From the NCBI GenBank assembly GCA_963575745.1, contig CAUYUJ010018471.1, positions 345,822 to 409,821 of the forward strand: a stretch of 64,000 nucleotides of DNA, written 5' to 3'. Shown here piece by piece: positions 12,001-21,375 of this stretch. Position 1 is the stretch's first letter. Each line of letters starts with the position of its first letter. The DNA comes from Prorocentrum cordatum (taxonomy: Eukaryota > Sar > Dinophyceae > Prorocentrales > Prorocentraceae). The notes under the pieces are model-generated. The model did not search any database. It was not told the origin of the DNA and saw nothing but the letters and a program-made list of their open reading frames with translations. Made by a program: the position numbers and the translations under genes.

Positions 12001-12068
12001 GCTAGCATCGCCGACGCTGGCGTACTGAACTCTGGAGCAACCTGCGGGGCATGGCCTACGCAGCGCAC
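9006..12068 (-). CDS. Large dinoflagellate-type protein, unknown function (3' exon)
   Basis: A single open frame of about 1,012-1,020 codons ending FKLC-stop, with the composition of real coding sequence. I do not recognise the family. The body is rich in Trp and acidic residues (for example WDDW near the last third). From about residue 887 there is a Lys/Ala then Gly-Arg run (KGKGRGRGRG), resembling a basic AT-hook-like tail, then a KKPRK basic patch. A C-terminal segment (about 945-1010) around WRVTYKGVRRFKAWKLWGG is reminiscent of AP2-type DNA-binding folds, but weakly. There is no ATG at the 5' end of the frame; the frame most likely starts at a 3' splice site (GCCCCGCAG, exon from 12041) and joins the ORF upstream. 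A nuclear or nucleic-acid role is a guess from the basic tail only. Confidence 0.7.
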   Translation of the reverse strand: MRCVGHAPQVAPEFSTPASAMLAFGGEYDIVSAKLDWAELAESFFKQQSEDGKAKKPKDQSRLKVWHWICVTDHMLHVSTGRRWADFCLAKEEKDRPADPCKWPSISVSMDQGGDGWSACHFLCSEGANLTVFNDQSHRVWNDFQLALHDAGFWPMILLTIVVLNMDSGPWESQKWYRDMQSASKEYIKVANTDCPIFQGSLHDIARETGKGDLDDIKTQEIWESLSELCDTKFEKVGMSRWFQYVESVRRLLREWSMRYVLLQYMNIQLGNLQDKGAKLLASQNIVKFQKKADTEDIEKSTTAQDREEVRKVRSACKNTAMFSTIMLAQKDLYVVNAIVVGAGTPVRKFHTDQNTENRSSTESVDWWCARAWDKGLPPLVAVFANLDSVCVMDSIGLVHNTSGLRDYGIGLASDDPRALYQDDVMTNFGDFALSLVCRRAKSALMSYDSYPTRFLLLGLEGGEAWVGRVKQSFDDYQTIKNIGGDWWNAIRCRHALSKMCNMQVFEALKQGEWKLTPELIELVLRRPQTITQTKLVEDGMRQGRVQQQNPNFKKEIADDKAWEVLIDSHVEDQKHNFDRLNFESQNVPRGHKDLSMHGIFHVPFRREAAVYKQLHAKIVGGRTAPYHTTQPLSEIQTLEDEALIRYCVANGKIPQAQQCWKAKLLGEKFRRVLICNPKENDGSWFIPFGTSGSAILGLQMMLTEIKEKGFWVMDSETEDELPLRWLVMLDWDDWSAMPVEWKSPLAIYNETGQFPVSGMLAALGTPESLLHVAAKYAMWDTKKEFLVRMGREFGVPGSAQLSVPKLVLALAEAIFKTDLDEEFMLSILRHRLIKENDAMEILMSDEIKANLQKAEVEHIEKVAVQKIAELEVVDVIRKTKTALDAKVKAAAKAAAAKAKAEAKGKGRGRGRGAAAPPPSEDEAPDAKKPRKYPPKVVFPGDEDVIKELVEDLCPPGSRVAADELDQGWRVTYKGVRRFKAWKLWGGRSGAASEIVRVAWEMALKGGHESMCPFEEFKLC

Positions 12069-12362
12069 AGGGGGCGCGCGTCCGAGAAAAAAAAGACCCC
12101 CTCCTCTCCCTTTCCTCCTCCTCCTTACTTACGCCCGGGCAACTCCTGAGGAAGCGGCCCCTGGGCCACCCCCGAAACGCAAAATTACCCTGAAAAAAAC
12201 TTAGGTGTTTCATTACTTAGGTGTTTCATCCCTGTGTTTTCACAGGGTTCCCGAGCGGAAACCCAAACACATAAGTTTTTCTTGGGGTGTTTAGGGTCGG
12301 CCTCGAAAAAAATACTTAGGTGTCTGAGTTTCCCAATTAGGTTCAGAGTCCCCCAGTGCCAC
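12042..12362 (-). other. Candidate GT-AG intron (321 nt)
   Basis: Splicing at CTACCTCCA|GTGGCACTGG and CCCCGCAG|GTTGCTCC joins the two long frames in phase 0, giving ...WLPP-VAPEFS.... The intron contains a small tandem duplication (AAACACCTAAGTA type, 12195-12230, with another copy near 12315) and a poly-T run before the acceptor. If it is not an intron, the two frames are separate genes. Confidence 0.45.
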
Positions 12363-13436
12363 TGGAGGTAGCCACGCCCCTGCGCCGTTAGCCTTAGCGA
12401 TGAAACCGAGCATGCGGTGCTTGAGGCCGAAGAGCCCAGCGTCCACGGATATGCCGATATGCATATTGTTATTGAACTCACGCCTTGTACTGAAGAAATA
12501 TTGTAGGAGTTTCTTGCGCTTGTTTGTCTCAACGAACACACTGAGCTTATTCGAGTCAAGGTGCGAGGCCATTCTGGATGACAGTGCGTCAGAGCGAGAT
12601 GACATTAGAATGTTAAGGCCTTCGGGATCGTTAACGTCATCATCATCAGGCTGCCCATCGGCTCCGCGACGCTGTTCGTCACCCAGATCCTCTGGACCAG
12701 ACCTCTCGGAGAGAAGCGCGCCCTCAATGATGCAGGCGACTTGGAATACCAGCTGCTTCCACAACCACTTCGTCTTGGCACCGACAGCCTCGACCGCAAG
12801 GAGGAAATCGAGCAAGAGTACTTGAGATGCATCTCTGAAGCGAAGGCCACAAATAGCTGCTTGGACAGGCGTCTCGTCGCAATCAAATAGCGGGCGCACA
12901 TCGACCACGCCGAACCGCATTGGAATACGAACCTTATTGTACCCCGACAATGGCAGGCCTGGCCTCACGATGACATTGACGTCCAGGAATAGAGACCACT
13001 CTACGACGGCTGAGTTGGTAAATCTAGCAAGGAAGCCTGCGAAAAATGATTTCCAAGCGTCAAGTTCATCCTGCTTCTTCTTCGCCCCTGACCTCGACGG
13101 ATTGGACCACCTGGCAAGCAAGTGGACGAGGGCGAAGGTCGACGCAGATGCATCTGGGAGAAATCGTGATGACGACAGCCTCTCCTCCTCTGGAGTGTGC
13201 TTCGTGGGCGGTGCCTTGCGCAGGTGGAGCTCGACATCCTCCAGGCCCAAGCGCTCGAGAGACTGAGCCCACCAGCGCCACCAATTCTGATGCCATCGGC
13301 TGGCCGTAATTGAAACGCCAGCATGGACGGCATCGTACATGACGGGCAAGCTCCACATGGCGTACGCACCCCCGACCGATTGGCCCAGCAAGAACACTTT
13401 AAGCCTCAGAGGAGTGGAGCTCCCAAGTATGGTCAC
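12291..13436 (-). CDS. Dinoflagellate-type protein, unknown function (5' exon)
   Basis: An open frame of about 380 codons with coding-like composition. The first residue of the frame is GTG, not ATG, and a stop lies just upstream (about 13458), so the true start is in an earlier exon or at a later Met. The segment ending in HIGISVDAG and GAWLPPV resembles, from memory, a recurrent dinoflagellate protein type in which a 'VDAS...aWaPP' block precedes a long variable region. That supports fusion with the 1,012-codon frame downstream through the intron at 12042-12362; the frame would then end at 12363. A short Asp-rich run (QPDDDDVND) lies in the middle. No catalytic motif or membrane segment stands out. 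Confidence 0.55.
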   Translation of the reverse strand: MTILGSSTPLRLKVFLLGQSVGGAYAMWSLPVMYDAVHAGVSITASRWHQNWWRWWAQSLERLGLEDVELHLRKAPPTKHTPEEERLSSSRFLPDASASTFALVHLLARWSNPSRSGAKKKQDELDAWKSFFAGFLARFTNSAVVEWSLFLDVNVIVRPGLPLSGYNKVRIPMRFGVVDVRPLFDCDETPVQAAICGLRFRDASQVLLLDFLLAVEAVGAKTKWLWKQLVFQVACIIEGALLSERSGPEDLGDEQRRGADGQPDDDDVNDPEGLNILMSSRSDALSSRMASHLDSNKLSVFVETNKRKKLLQYFFSTRREFNNNMHIGISVDAGLFGLKHRMLGFIAKANGAGAWLPPVALGDSEPNWETQTPKYFFRGRP

Positions 13437-13677
13437 GGGTGCCTTGAGAGATCGTTACAGCTCGAACGCACGAGGTTTCGGGCGGTCACACGGTTATGAG
13501 GGTTGCCCGCTAGCAACACAGGAATGAACCCACATCCCCGCCATGCATCTTCTCCCCGACGTTTTGTACACCCACGTTAACCCGCGTTCCCCCACTCCCC
13601 TCCAGTTCAACGATCGTGCCCCAGTTTCTTAACCAGCCCTTGTGACCACCCAAACGGCTCATGGATTCGAGCTGTTG

Positions 13678-14007
13678 TTAACCCCCTGCCTCCATTGCAA
13701 CAAACTGCGACCTGTAATCATCAATGGAACAAAGCTCGTCTGCACCAGGACGCTGCACAACGACCTCACCCTTTTCATTCTGAACGACAACATGTTCAAG
13801 TTCATCGTCCACCCACATTGCCCGATGTCCATCAGAAGTTCGGTCAATCAGCATTGCGTCGCCACTCTCGGGGTCGAAGTCTAAAGACCACATCCCAGCA
13901 GGAAGATACAATCTCTCTTCGCTCCATTTTTCGAATAAGACGGAGAGCTGCATATCTGAGTCATATACCAATTCCAATCGCGATTTGTCGAAGTCTGATG
14001 GCTCCAT
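13678..14007 (-). CDS. Hypothetical 109-aa protein, probable retrocopy
   Basis: An intact ATG-to-stop frame, acidic, starting MEPSDFDKSRLELVYD. The Tyr/Trp pattern (LPAGMWSLDFDPESGDAML, RAMWVDDELEHVVV) suggests a small all-beta fold, but no family is recognised. A near-match to the dinoflagellate spliced leader lies about 90 nt upstream of the ATG on the same strand (see 14097-14119), and the frame has no intron. Both are expected of a gene copied back from trans-spliced mRNA. Possible new trans-splice acceptors (CCTGTCTCAG at about 14070, AACAG just before ATG) lie between them. Confidence 0.55.
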   Translation of the reverse strand: MEPSDFDKSRLELVYDSDMQLSVLFEKWSEERLYLPAGMWSLDFDPESGDAMLIDRTSDGHRAMWVDDELEHVVVQNEKGEVVVQRPGADELCSIDDYRSQFVAMEAGG

Positions 14008-14096
14008 CTGTTACCTCGCAGGCGAGCGGATGCGATGCCACGTGCAATCGGGCTAGACCTGAGACAGGTGAACTTGATAAAGATAAAGACGCCCCT

Positions 14097-14119
14097 AGGA
14101 ACCAAAATGGCTATGGCAG
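14097..14119 (-). promoter_or_regulatory. Relict dinoflagellate spliced leader
   Basis: The minus strand reads CCATAGCCATTTTGGTTCC. The known dinoflagellate leader contains CCGTAGCCATTTTGGCTC, so 12 central bases are identical (TAGCCATTTTGG) and about 16 of 18 match overall. It points toward the 109-aa gene. Relict leaders upstream of genes are established in dinoflagellates as traces of mRNA recycling. Confidence 0.65.
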
Positions 14120-14125
14120 GCTGCA

Positions 14126-14895
14126 TGCTTCGATGTTGCCAACCCTGGCGAGGGAAAGACAGAATACGCGACAGTGAAGTTAATGTGGCTGTATCTCATT
14201 GGCTCAATTCGTCATCTACAAATACACCCTGCCACGAGCGAGATCTACCGAGATTGCCAAGATGTGGAGCTTTAACCTTGCGGGCCCTCTGGTGGTCTCT
14301 CTTTTCGGGGTCAGCCATAAACTGATTTAAGGTTGGTTTTCTTGAATGCACGGGTGCCTCTGAGGTTCACGCGGGGCCTAACATGTTTTGGGCGTACGGT
14401 TTGCATGTGATAGCATAGCCATGTGTTTTAGACATGCAGGTTTGTTATCGGTAATCTGTTGCTTTTCGTTGCTCTTTCTACTCTCAGATCGGGGGGGACA
14501 GAAGGCCCAAGGTCAAATCCCAGATAGCCACCCGCAATGCCAATTGACGACTCTCCTATGGCAGCGGCCTCGATGCGCGGATCCCCAGTACCAAACAGTG
14601 GTTGCACTCACTCAGCGTTGTCCTGAGTTTCATTTTGAGGGATCGGCACGAGGCCCACCGTCCCCATCCCCATTGCTTTGCTAACCTACTCGACTGGTTG
14701 GGGCCCATGCGTTTACGATCTTTTTTCTGCTGCGCATTTGATCGTGACACTGCGTGCGCCTATCACGCGGGAAGCACCACCGCATTGCCCGTAGCGTGAC
14801 TGCAGCTGCCGACTCGCGTTGCCTCCCCGCGGCACTTGGCAAATCAGCGGGCCGAGGGCACATGAATACAAGCGTGCACTTGGTAAAACCTAAAA
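14126..14895. other. No gene seen
   Basis: Spacer between the 109-aa and 384-aa genes; it should contain the 3' UTR of the 384-aa gene. No repeat or RNA gene recognised. Confidence 0.5.
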
Positions 14896-16050
14896 CTACG
14901 TTGAAGAAGAAAGTTTCTGAAGGGCTGCCGCCTTCCTCTGGGAGCGAAACGTTGCAGGGCGCACGCCAGGAGGCAATACTACAATGGCGCCCTGGGTCGC
15001 TGGCTGGACTGGAACACTGGGCTGAGGGGGAACATCCTTGGAGGCAAGGGCCGCCGATGGAAGCGTGCTTGCTTCCGACGGCACGCGCAGCTCAGAAGAC
15101 TCGCTCGCCTTGTCCAGGGCGTCCTCCAGCGCCTGCTCGATACCATCGTCCGAGGTCAGCGGCAGCTTTGAATCGGGTGTCGCCGATGGTTGCAGTGATG
15201 GGGGACTCCCGCTGGAGGTAGGAGCTGGCGGAGACTCGCATGGACCCTCGAGGGAGCTGCTGCTCCCAGACTCCTTCCACTCCAGTGGCGGAGCAAGGTT
15301 GGTTTTGGCCGCCTTCTCGAAGGAGACCCAGCACGGCTCCTTGTTCCAAGGCTTGCACGGGTCGTAGATGTAAGCCTTCAAATGGTTGAAGTTGTCTTCG
15401 ACAACGTACGTGCCTTTGATGGTGAGATCCGAGAACACAGGCACCTCGACGCCCTTGAAACTGAGAGTTGTGTATACATGATCTTCAAGTTTGGTCTCAG
15501 AGTCCATGACGGGCAACAGGGTGAAGTGGCCTTGGCGGCCCCAGGCGAACTCGAACGAGGGACTCGGCGCGACTTCAGCGGGCCAACCTCCCATCTCCTG
15601 CAGCCTGCCATTGAACGCCGCGGTCAAGACGTCTTTGTCCAACGTGAAGATCCTCTCTTTGGTCATGTCGAGAACCAGGGCCCGACTGGCGAGCTTGACG
15701 GGGGCCTTGGAGTCCTTCAAGCACATGGCTTGGATTTGCGATTTGGTGTAACCGCTCGACTCCTCGATCCATGCTTTCAGGTACTTCAGCGGGAGCTTTT
15801 CCATCACTTTCCCAAGCAGGTCTGGGTTGAGGTGGTTGGCGGGCTGATGGTCAGTTGGAAGCTCGACCTTCATGACGGTGCGGACCTGCTTCAATTTCGA
15901 CGGGTCCTTCATCAAATCAGCTTGCAGCTCCGCCATCTGGTTCTGGAACTCAAGCTTTTCTTCCTGCGCGAGCAGCTTCGCCATGTCCTTGCCCACCCTG
16001 CCGCGCTTAGACGAAACGTTGTTTGCTGAGACCCTGCGCTTCGGAGCCAT
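14896..16050 (-). CDS. Hypothetical 384-aa basic/Ser-Pro-rich protein
   Basis: An intact frame from a true ATG (16050) to TAG. The N-terminus is strongly basic (MAPKRRVS..., SSKRGRVGKD), like a nuclear localisation signal. Residues about 20-60 are helical and charged (QEEKLEFQNQMAELQADL), a likely short coiled coil. The middle (about 65-250) is a compact, unrecognised domain. The last 130 residues are Ser/Pro/Ala-rich and probably disordered. The start is supported by a candidate trans-splice acceptor 35 nt upstream. It is transcribed in the same direction as the two genes that follow. Function unknown. Confidence 0.65.
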   Translation of the reverse strand: MAPKRRVSANNVSSKRGRVGKDMAKLLAQEEKLEFQNQMAELQADLMKDPSKLKQVRTVMKVELPTDHQPANHLNPDLLGKVMEKLPLKYLKAWIEESSGYTKSQIQAMCLKDSKAPVKLASRALVLDMTKERIFTLDKDVLTAAFNGRLQEMGGWPAEVAPSPSFEFAWGRQGHFTLLPVMDSETKLEDHVYTTLSFKGVEVPVFSDLTIKGTYVVEDNFNHLKAYIYDPCKPWNKEPCWVSFEKAAKTNLAPPLEWKESGSSSSLEGPCESPPAPTSSGSPPSLQPSATPDSKLPLTSDDGIEQALEDALDKASESSELRVPSEASTLPSAALASKDVPPQPSVPVQPATQGAIVVLPPGVRPATFRSQRKAAALQKLSSST

Positions 16051-16084
16051 GCGGGAGTGCTGCTGGTGCTCGCAAAATGCGATG

Positions 16085-16094
16085 CTGAAAAATG
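16085..16094 (-). promoter_or_regulatory. Candidate trans-splice acceptor, 384-aa gene
   Basis: CATTTTTCAG on the minus strand, 35 nt before the ATG: a pyrimidine run followed by AG, as required for spliced-leader addition. Confidence 0.4.
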
Positions 16095-16430
16095 CGAAAG
16101 CTGAATGGCACTGCTGAATTTCGAGCCAAAGCGGCTACGGATCGAAGATACACGGATGAACACATGCTGAATCAAAGGGTTCGGTTTGCTTATATCCACG
16201 CCACAATGCGCATGTCAATGCCTTGCTTAGGCACACCCCCTCCTTTAATAAAAAGAGAGGAGGGGAGAGGGGAAGGGTGGCGTTTGCTTGAGATGTCCTC
16301 GCATCATCGTTGCCAAGGGTCACGCATTTAATTCATGTGGGGTTACCTGTATTTCCTCTGAGCAGGCCTTTGCCAAGGGGAGTCCCGAGCTAGGCGTATT
16401 ATCTCGCCCCGACGTCCTCGACGGCTACCT

Positions 16431-16780
16431 CCACCTTCTCCTCTTCTTCTTCATCCTCCTTCTCCTCCCCCTCCTCGTCTTCCTCCCTTCCTTCTTCTTC
16501 TCATTATTCTCCTCCTCCTCCTTGTCCTCCTTGTCCTCCTTGTCCTCCTCCTCCTCCTCCTTCCACTCCTCCTCCTCCTCCTCTCTATCCTCCTCATCCT
16601 CCCTCCTCCCTCCTCCATTCTCTCTCTCTCTCTATCTTTTATCCTCCCTCCTCCTTTCTCCCTCCTCCCTCCTCCATCTTCACTCCTCCTCCCACTCCTA
16701 CTCCTCCTCTTCCTCCTCCTCATCCTCCTCCTTCTCCCTCTCCTCCTCCTCCTCCTCCTCCTCTCTTTCCCTTCCCTCCC
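16431..16780. repeat. (CTC)n-rich low-complexity tract
   Basis: About 350 bp of CTC, CTT and TCC runs with a short (CT)n stretch near 16620. Confidence 0.9.
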
Positions 16781-16999
16781 CCCGAGGCCGAGACGGTGAA
16801 GGAGGAAGAGGAATGTGAATTGCGAACAGCGAAACGCAGAGTCAATCTGGCTTTGGCCAGAGGCCACGTAGGCCCGTCGCTGATTGCTCTTGTCATGCAC
16901 TGAGTCTTCCTCTTCTGTGAGGACGGCAAGCTGCCTTATTTGCGGCAACCCAAGGAATTTACTTACACTTAGGGTTTTGTTTTGCTGCTGACATTTGTC

Positions 17000-17716
17000 C
17001 CTACCTAAGCTCTGCCTAGAAGGGTTCTTACTCTCTGAGCTTGAAGGGGCCGGGCAGTGGAAATCGCCCCGGGCCGTTCCCCCAGGATCCGCCCCGCGGT
17101 TCCCCCAGTTACGTCCCCTTAGCTTAGCGCTGCTTATCTCATCTTAGCTTAGCTTACCTTCATCTTCGCTTAGCTTAGCTTCATCTTAGCTCAGGTTTAT
17201 ATTAGCTTAGCTTACATTCATCTTAGCTTCGCTGAGCTTTAGCATAGCAGAGCACAGCATCGCATAGCATGGGTGCAATTCCCTACCTAGGCTCTGCCTA
17301 GAGGGCTAGCTTAGCTTAGCTTAGCTCAGCTTAGCTTAGCTTAGTTTAGCATAGCGCAGCGCTGCATTCGCATATCATAGCATAGCATAGCATAACCAAG
17401 CATAGCATATCATAGCATAGCATAGCAGTTCATATCATAGCATAGCACAACATATCATAGCATAGCATGTCATAGCATAGCATAGCATAGCGCAGCTGAG
17501 CATAGCATAGCATAGCATAGCTTAGCACAGCACAGCATGACATAGCATAGCATAGCATAGCATAGCTTAGCATAGCATAGCATAGCATAGCATAGCGCAG
17601 CATAGCATAGCATAGCGCAGCTTAGCATAGCATAGCATAGCATAGCATAGCATAGCATAGCAAATCAATGCTGCTTTCCTAGGGGCTCCAACTTCTAGGT
17701 AGGGTCGCACTGGGGT
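17000..17716. repeat. TAGCA/TAGCT pentanucleotide satellite with inverted ends
   Basis: 17117-17350 is mainly GCTTA/TAGCT units and 17350-17672 mainly CATAG units, so the array changes register and partly complements itself. It is bracketed by CCCTACCTAAGC (about 17000) and, inverted, GCCCCTAGG ... CCTACCTAG (17685-17712). CCCTACCTAGGC recurs inside at 17281. The array may have grown inside a short element. Confidence 0.7.
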
Positions 17717-17757
17717 AATTTGAACATTCCTCCTGCAGAGGGACAGGCCCGACTTGA
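17717..17757 (+). mobile_element. 8-bp-TSD short element, right end only
   Basis: TTCCTCCTGCAGAGGGACAG followed by GCCCGACTTGAG matches the right ends of the complete copies. No left end was found nearby. Confidence 0.5.
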
Positions 17758-18614
17758 GCCTAGGCGAACCCGAGTGCCGGCGCACTCGGGCCTCGCGCCT
17801 GCCCCTGGTGTAGGAACAAGGCCGCACCCCTCGCGGCGCAGCCGCAGGCCGCCGACGCAGATCTCCCGGCGACCCCGGGGTGAGGCCGCGCCGGACGTCC
17901 GGCCCCCCCGGGCCCCCGCTCTCGGCGCCCGGGAGGTCGCCCCCGATCCCCACTGCAGGCCTGACTACCTACCCGACCACCCCAGCCCAACCCGAAGACC
18001 CGAATCTGACCCGAATTTCGGGTGGGGGGGGGGGGTACGGGTTCCATGTGCTTTTTCAGCGTTCCCCGACCCCCCCCCAACTGGAGATGGAGGGAAAATT
18101 GAGGCCTTCGGGTTGGCTTGGGGTGGTTTGGTGAGTGGTGAAGGCCGTCGAAACACAGAGCGGCTCGGCCGGGATGAGAAGCCGGGGCCCCAGACATGCG
18201 ACGCCGTGGTGTCGTCAAGGCGCGGCCCCGGGACCCCTCGGCCTCCCAGGTGCCGTCAATTTTGTGCATCCTGGGATGCTCGCTGACGGCCCCGGAGCCA
18301 GAGACCGGCTTCCGTGGACGCCGAAAAAGGTGGAAAGCCTCCGCCTTGATCTTCTCAGGACGTTGGGGGCCTGGGCAAAACGGGGGTCAAGGCGATCCCA
18401 ATCCTCGCCTGTGTTGGGCCTGCGACCAGACAGCAAACGGAGGGACATACGATGGGGGGGCGTCCGTCCAGTTCCGTCTAATAGAGGGGCACGTCCGAGC
18501 AAGCCCCCTCCTGGGGTGTAGCATCCCCTGGTTGGCTCCCCTCCCACGCTAAGCGGTCAGCTCTTTGGGGGGGAACTCGGGGACTGGGGGCTTGGAGCCG
18601 CCTCTAGACGAGCG

Positions 18615-18746
18615 CATTCCACTACTCGCAAGTTGACTACTCGCAAATGGCCTGGATCCGCGGGGGGGGATCTACGAGACATGACACCGAAGCAGACGTG
18701 TGCTTTGCGGACGTTTGCGAGTAGGCACTTTGCGAGTAGTGGAACG
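18615..18746. mobile_element. 132-bp inverted-repeat element
   Basis: The terminal inverted repeats are about 35 bp. The left arm starts CATTCCACTACTCGCAA and the right arm, reversed, CGTTCCACTACTCGCAA. Each arm contains the motif CTACTCGCAA twice, about 15 bp apart. Flanking GCGC is present on both sides. It is too short to encode protein. Single copy in this window. Confidence 0.75.
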
Positions 18747-19457
18747 CGCCGGGTGAGCCTCAGCGAAAGGGGACCAGGAGGCCCCAGGGAGCAGACGTCC
18801 GACGCCATCAGTTCTTCAGAGCGTGGCTCCGAAGAGTTCTGGACCTTCTCCCCTGGACAGGCTTTTCATCCTGAGTCTTGTTGCCGACAGTCCCAGGGCG
18901 AGAGCCCAGGGAGTCCAAGAATGAGCCAAAACCTGACGTCGTGATATTTTGCAACTTGTGACATCCAAAACCCGGATAGCGGAGCACAACGAGGCTGTCC
19001 AAAGGGCTCCCGAATGAGCTCTAGAAGCTCCTGAGAGGAGATTCCGAAGGAGCTTCTAAAGAGCTTCCTGGCAGACGCATTTGGGAACGCTGAGACAAGG
19101 CCTGCTGGAGCACGCTGCAAACTGAGGCAAGGCGCGCCGTGGTGTCTTCACGGAAGCCGGAACGAGCTCCGGAACTACCCTGCTGCGCCGGCTTCGAATT
19201 CTACAAGCCTATAGCAATCCAAGGAGCTATCCGGGAACTTGCCAGGCCGTTGGGAAAAATGCCTGGGAAGCTTGCAAGCTTGGAGAAACGCCTGTGGAAG
19301 CGGGCTGTGAGAACGCTGGAAGGGAGGCCCGGGGAACTTGCAAGCTTGAAAACAGGAGCTTCGCGATCCGGGAAACACGAGGGTGTCATGCCATGGGGAG
19401 CTGGCAAGCTTGCGAGCAAAGAGCTATCCGCGAATCGCGAGGATGTCATGGCTAGGA
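18747..19457. other. No gene; partial family R and degenerate short repeats
   Basis: A diverged family R match lies at 18835-18950. From 19200 to 19450 short motifs recur loosely (CTTGCAAGCTTG three times, GAGCTATCCG twice, GTGTCATG/ATGTCATG twice), suggesting an old tandem repeat. Confidence 0.5.
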
Positions 19458-19614
19458 TTCAGTCGGGCATGTCCCCCTACAGGGAGATTTTGGACGACAA
19501 ATAAAAAAAACAAAAAATGCCCAAAAGATGCCCACAAAGACTCAAAAATTGTCCCCAGACTATGTTTGACTATTCTTTACTGTTCCTCCTGTAGGAGGCA
19601 CGGGCCCGCCTTAA
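19458..19614. mobile_element. 8-bp-TSD short element, complete (157 bp)
   Basis: It begins TTCAGTCGGGCATGTCCCCC and ends, reversed, TTAAGGCGGGCCCGTGCC. The terminal repeat is about 35 bp and contains an internal CCCCCTACAGGG palindrome. Flanks are GGCTAGGA (19450-19457) and GGCTGGGA (19615-19622), a target duplication matching at 7 of 8 bases. The interior is A-rich. Confidence 0.85.
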
Positions 19615-19844
19615 GGCTGGGAGGCCCCCGGGGGGGCCGGCGGCTCGAAGCAGGGCCGAGCGGGCCAGAGGTCGCGGGGCCCCGCCGCCGGCCGGCCCCG
19701 TCGGCGGCGCGCCGTGCATGAACGCCGAGTCCTCGGCGAAGAAGGACCCGTCCGGGAAGGGGCACTGCAGGGCGGCCTGGCCCGCGCCCTCGGAAAGGCC
19801 ATGGCCGAGGAGAGCAGCTCCCAGGCATGATGGCGTCGAATAAA

Positions 19845-20010
19845 AAAATCAGGACGGACGGTTTTTGGCTAGTTTCGACCCCGAGAGGGCCCTCGCCGGG
19901 CCCCAGGACCGTCAATGATCGACTCAGGATGAAAAACTGGCCCCGGGGAAAGGGTCTGGACTTCGGGGGACGCCGTCCTGAAAAAATCAGGACGTCGCAT
20001 GTCTGGATTC
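19845..20010 (+). repeat. Family R dispersed repeat, near full length
   Basis: It runs from AAAAATCAGGACGGACGG through CAGGACCGTCAATGATCGAC and CCCGGGGAAAGGGTCTGG to AAAAAATCAGGACGTCGCAT. The two ATCAGGACG blocks are in direct orientation about 150 bp apart. Confidence 0.65.
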
Positions 20011-20757
20011 TCGCGTCGGACGCAAAGGGTTGGGAGGATGAGGGGCATGAGCAGCAGCATCCAGATGCAGTGCGCGATGCCTCCGACCGCCTACGGGGAA
20101 TGATCTCCTCATTTCTCCCAACCCCAGCCTCCCGACCCGCTACGTGTCTCCCTGATGGACAGGAAGCGTTGCAGGACCCACCCGAAGCAGGAAAATGCCA
20201 CCTGGAGAGAACGGGGAATGGAGAACCCGCCGAACCTCGGCTGCATCTCCTCTATGAAATCGCACTCTCGCGCGCGCGGAATGCGAGATTGCCAAGCCCC
20301 CATCCCATATACTGGGAGCCGGCGGTAAACCGCCAAACAGGTTACTGCCGGGGACCTCGTAGAGCTCGCGAAGCGCGAAGTAGTGCTCAGAATACGACGC
20401 GAAAGCTTCCTTACATATGAGCTTTAAATTCGAACAACATCCATCGGGCGCGTCCCATCGTCGAGAACGACGGCCAGCGGGACACTGCAAACCCACACCG
20501 CCCACAACGCGCGTGCTGCTCCGGACCGCACGCCTGCCGCGCCGCGCGGAGAGAAGGGCCCGAAGCGCCAGGCTTCGAACAGAAAGCGCCGTCGGACACG
20601 CCGCGTTCGGGACCCGGGCCCGTGCGCCTACGAAGCGCCCCCTCCCCGAAAGCCCGCGGGCCCGGGCACTGCTGGTGGGCCCGCCCGAAGCAGGACCGCG
20701 CTGCAGGACCCCTCGGAAAAGGGGGCGGAGAGTAGAGACTGGCTCGGCCCACGGCCA
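20011..20757. other. No gene seen
   Basis: GC-rich sequence with no repeat that recurs clearly in the window and no credible coding frame. Confidence 0.45.
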
Positions 20758-20925
20758 CAGCCCCCCGACGTCATGAGTTGTCACAACGCTGACCCTGGGA
20801 AGTCTCGACTCATTCCCGGGGGCCTGTCTTTCATCCCGAATCGTTTTTTTCACGGTCCCGAAGCCCGGCGAGGGCCCCCCGAGGCCGAACATACCTCCCG
20901 CCATGATTCGTCACTGCCCGAAGGG
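20758..20925 (-). repeat. Family R dispersed repeat, near full length
   Basis: It runs from CCCCCCGACGTCATGAG through CACGGTCCCGAAGCCCGG to CCTCCCGCCATGATTCG; minus-strand copy. Confidence 0.65.
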
Positions 20926-21375
20926 ATCTGGGGCTGCATTGCTTCGTCGGGCGCGCTCCGCCGCCCCCTCCCCGAGAGATCCGGCGAGCCCCGGGAGAGA
21001 GGGAGAGAGGGACGGAGAGCGAATGTGTGGGGTCGGGCGCAGGGTCCCGGCAATGGCGTCTCTATGGGCCACGCATGGGCGATACCTCCTCGATTGCTGT
21101 GTTCGGCGGGGGAACCAATTGAAGCTCCCCGCCTGTACCCATGCGCGAGACTTGACGGTAAACGAAGCAAGGAGGCGGCGGGCGGGGGAAAGGCGACGAA
21201 GGCAACGTGCGCTGAGGGCGCAGACAGGGAAGGTTGGAACAAACGAAAACGGCAAAGTGGGTGTTGAAATCTGCCCAGCCAATCTGACATGCAGAAGACT
21301 GCGCTCAGCTTGGGGGGTTTTGAGGGCAAGGGCGACATGCGAATTTCCTTTACGGGGACTAGCAACATGTGAATT

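Noticed and set aside
9006-13436. Non-canonical GTG start codons
   Set aside because: Nuclear genes use ATG; the GTG at the frame starts is better explained by splice acceptors or missing upstream exons.
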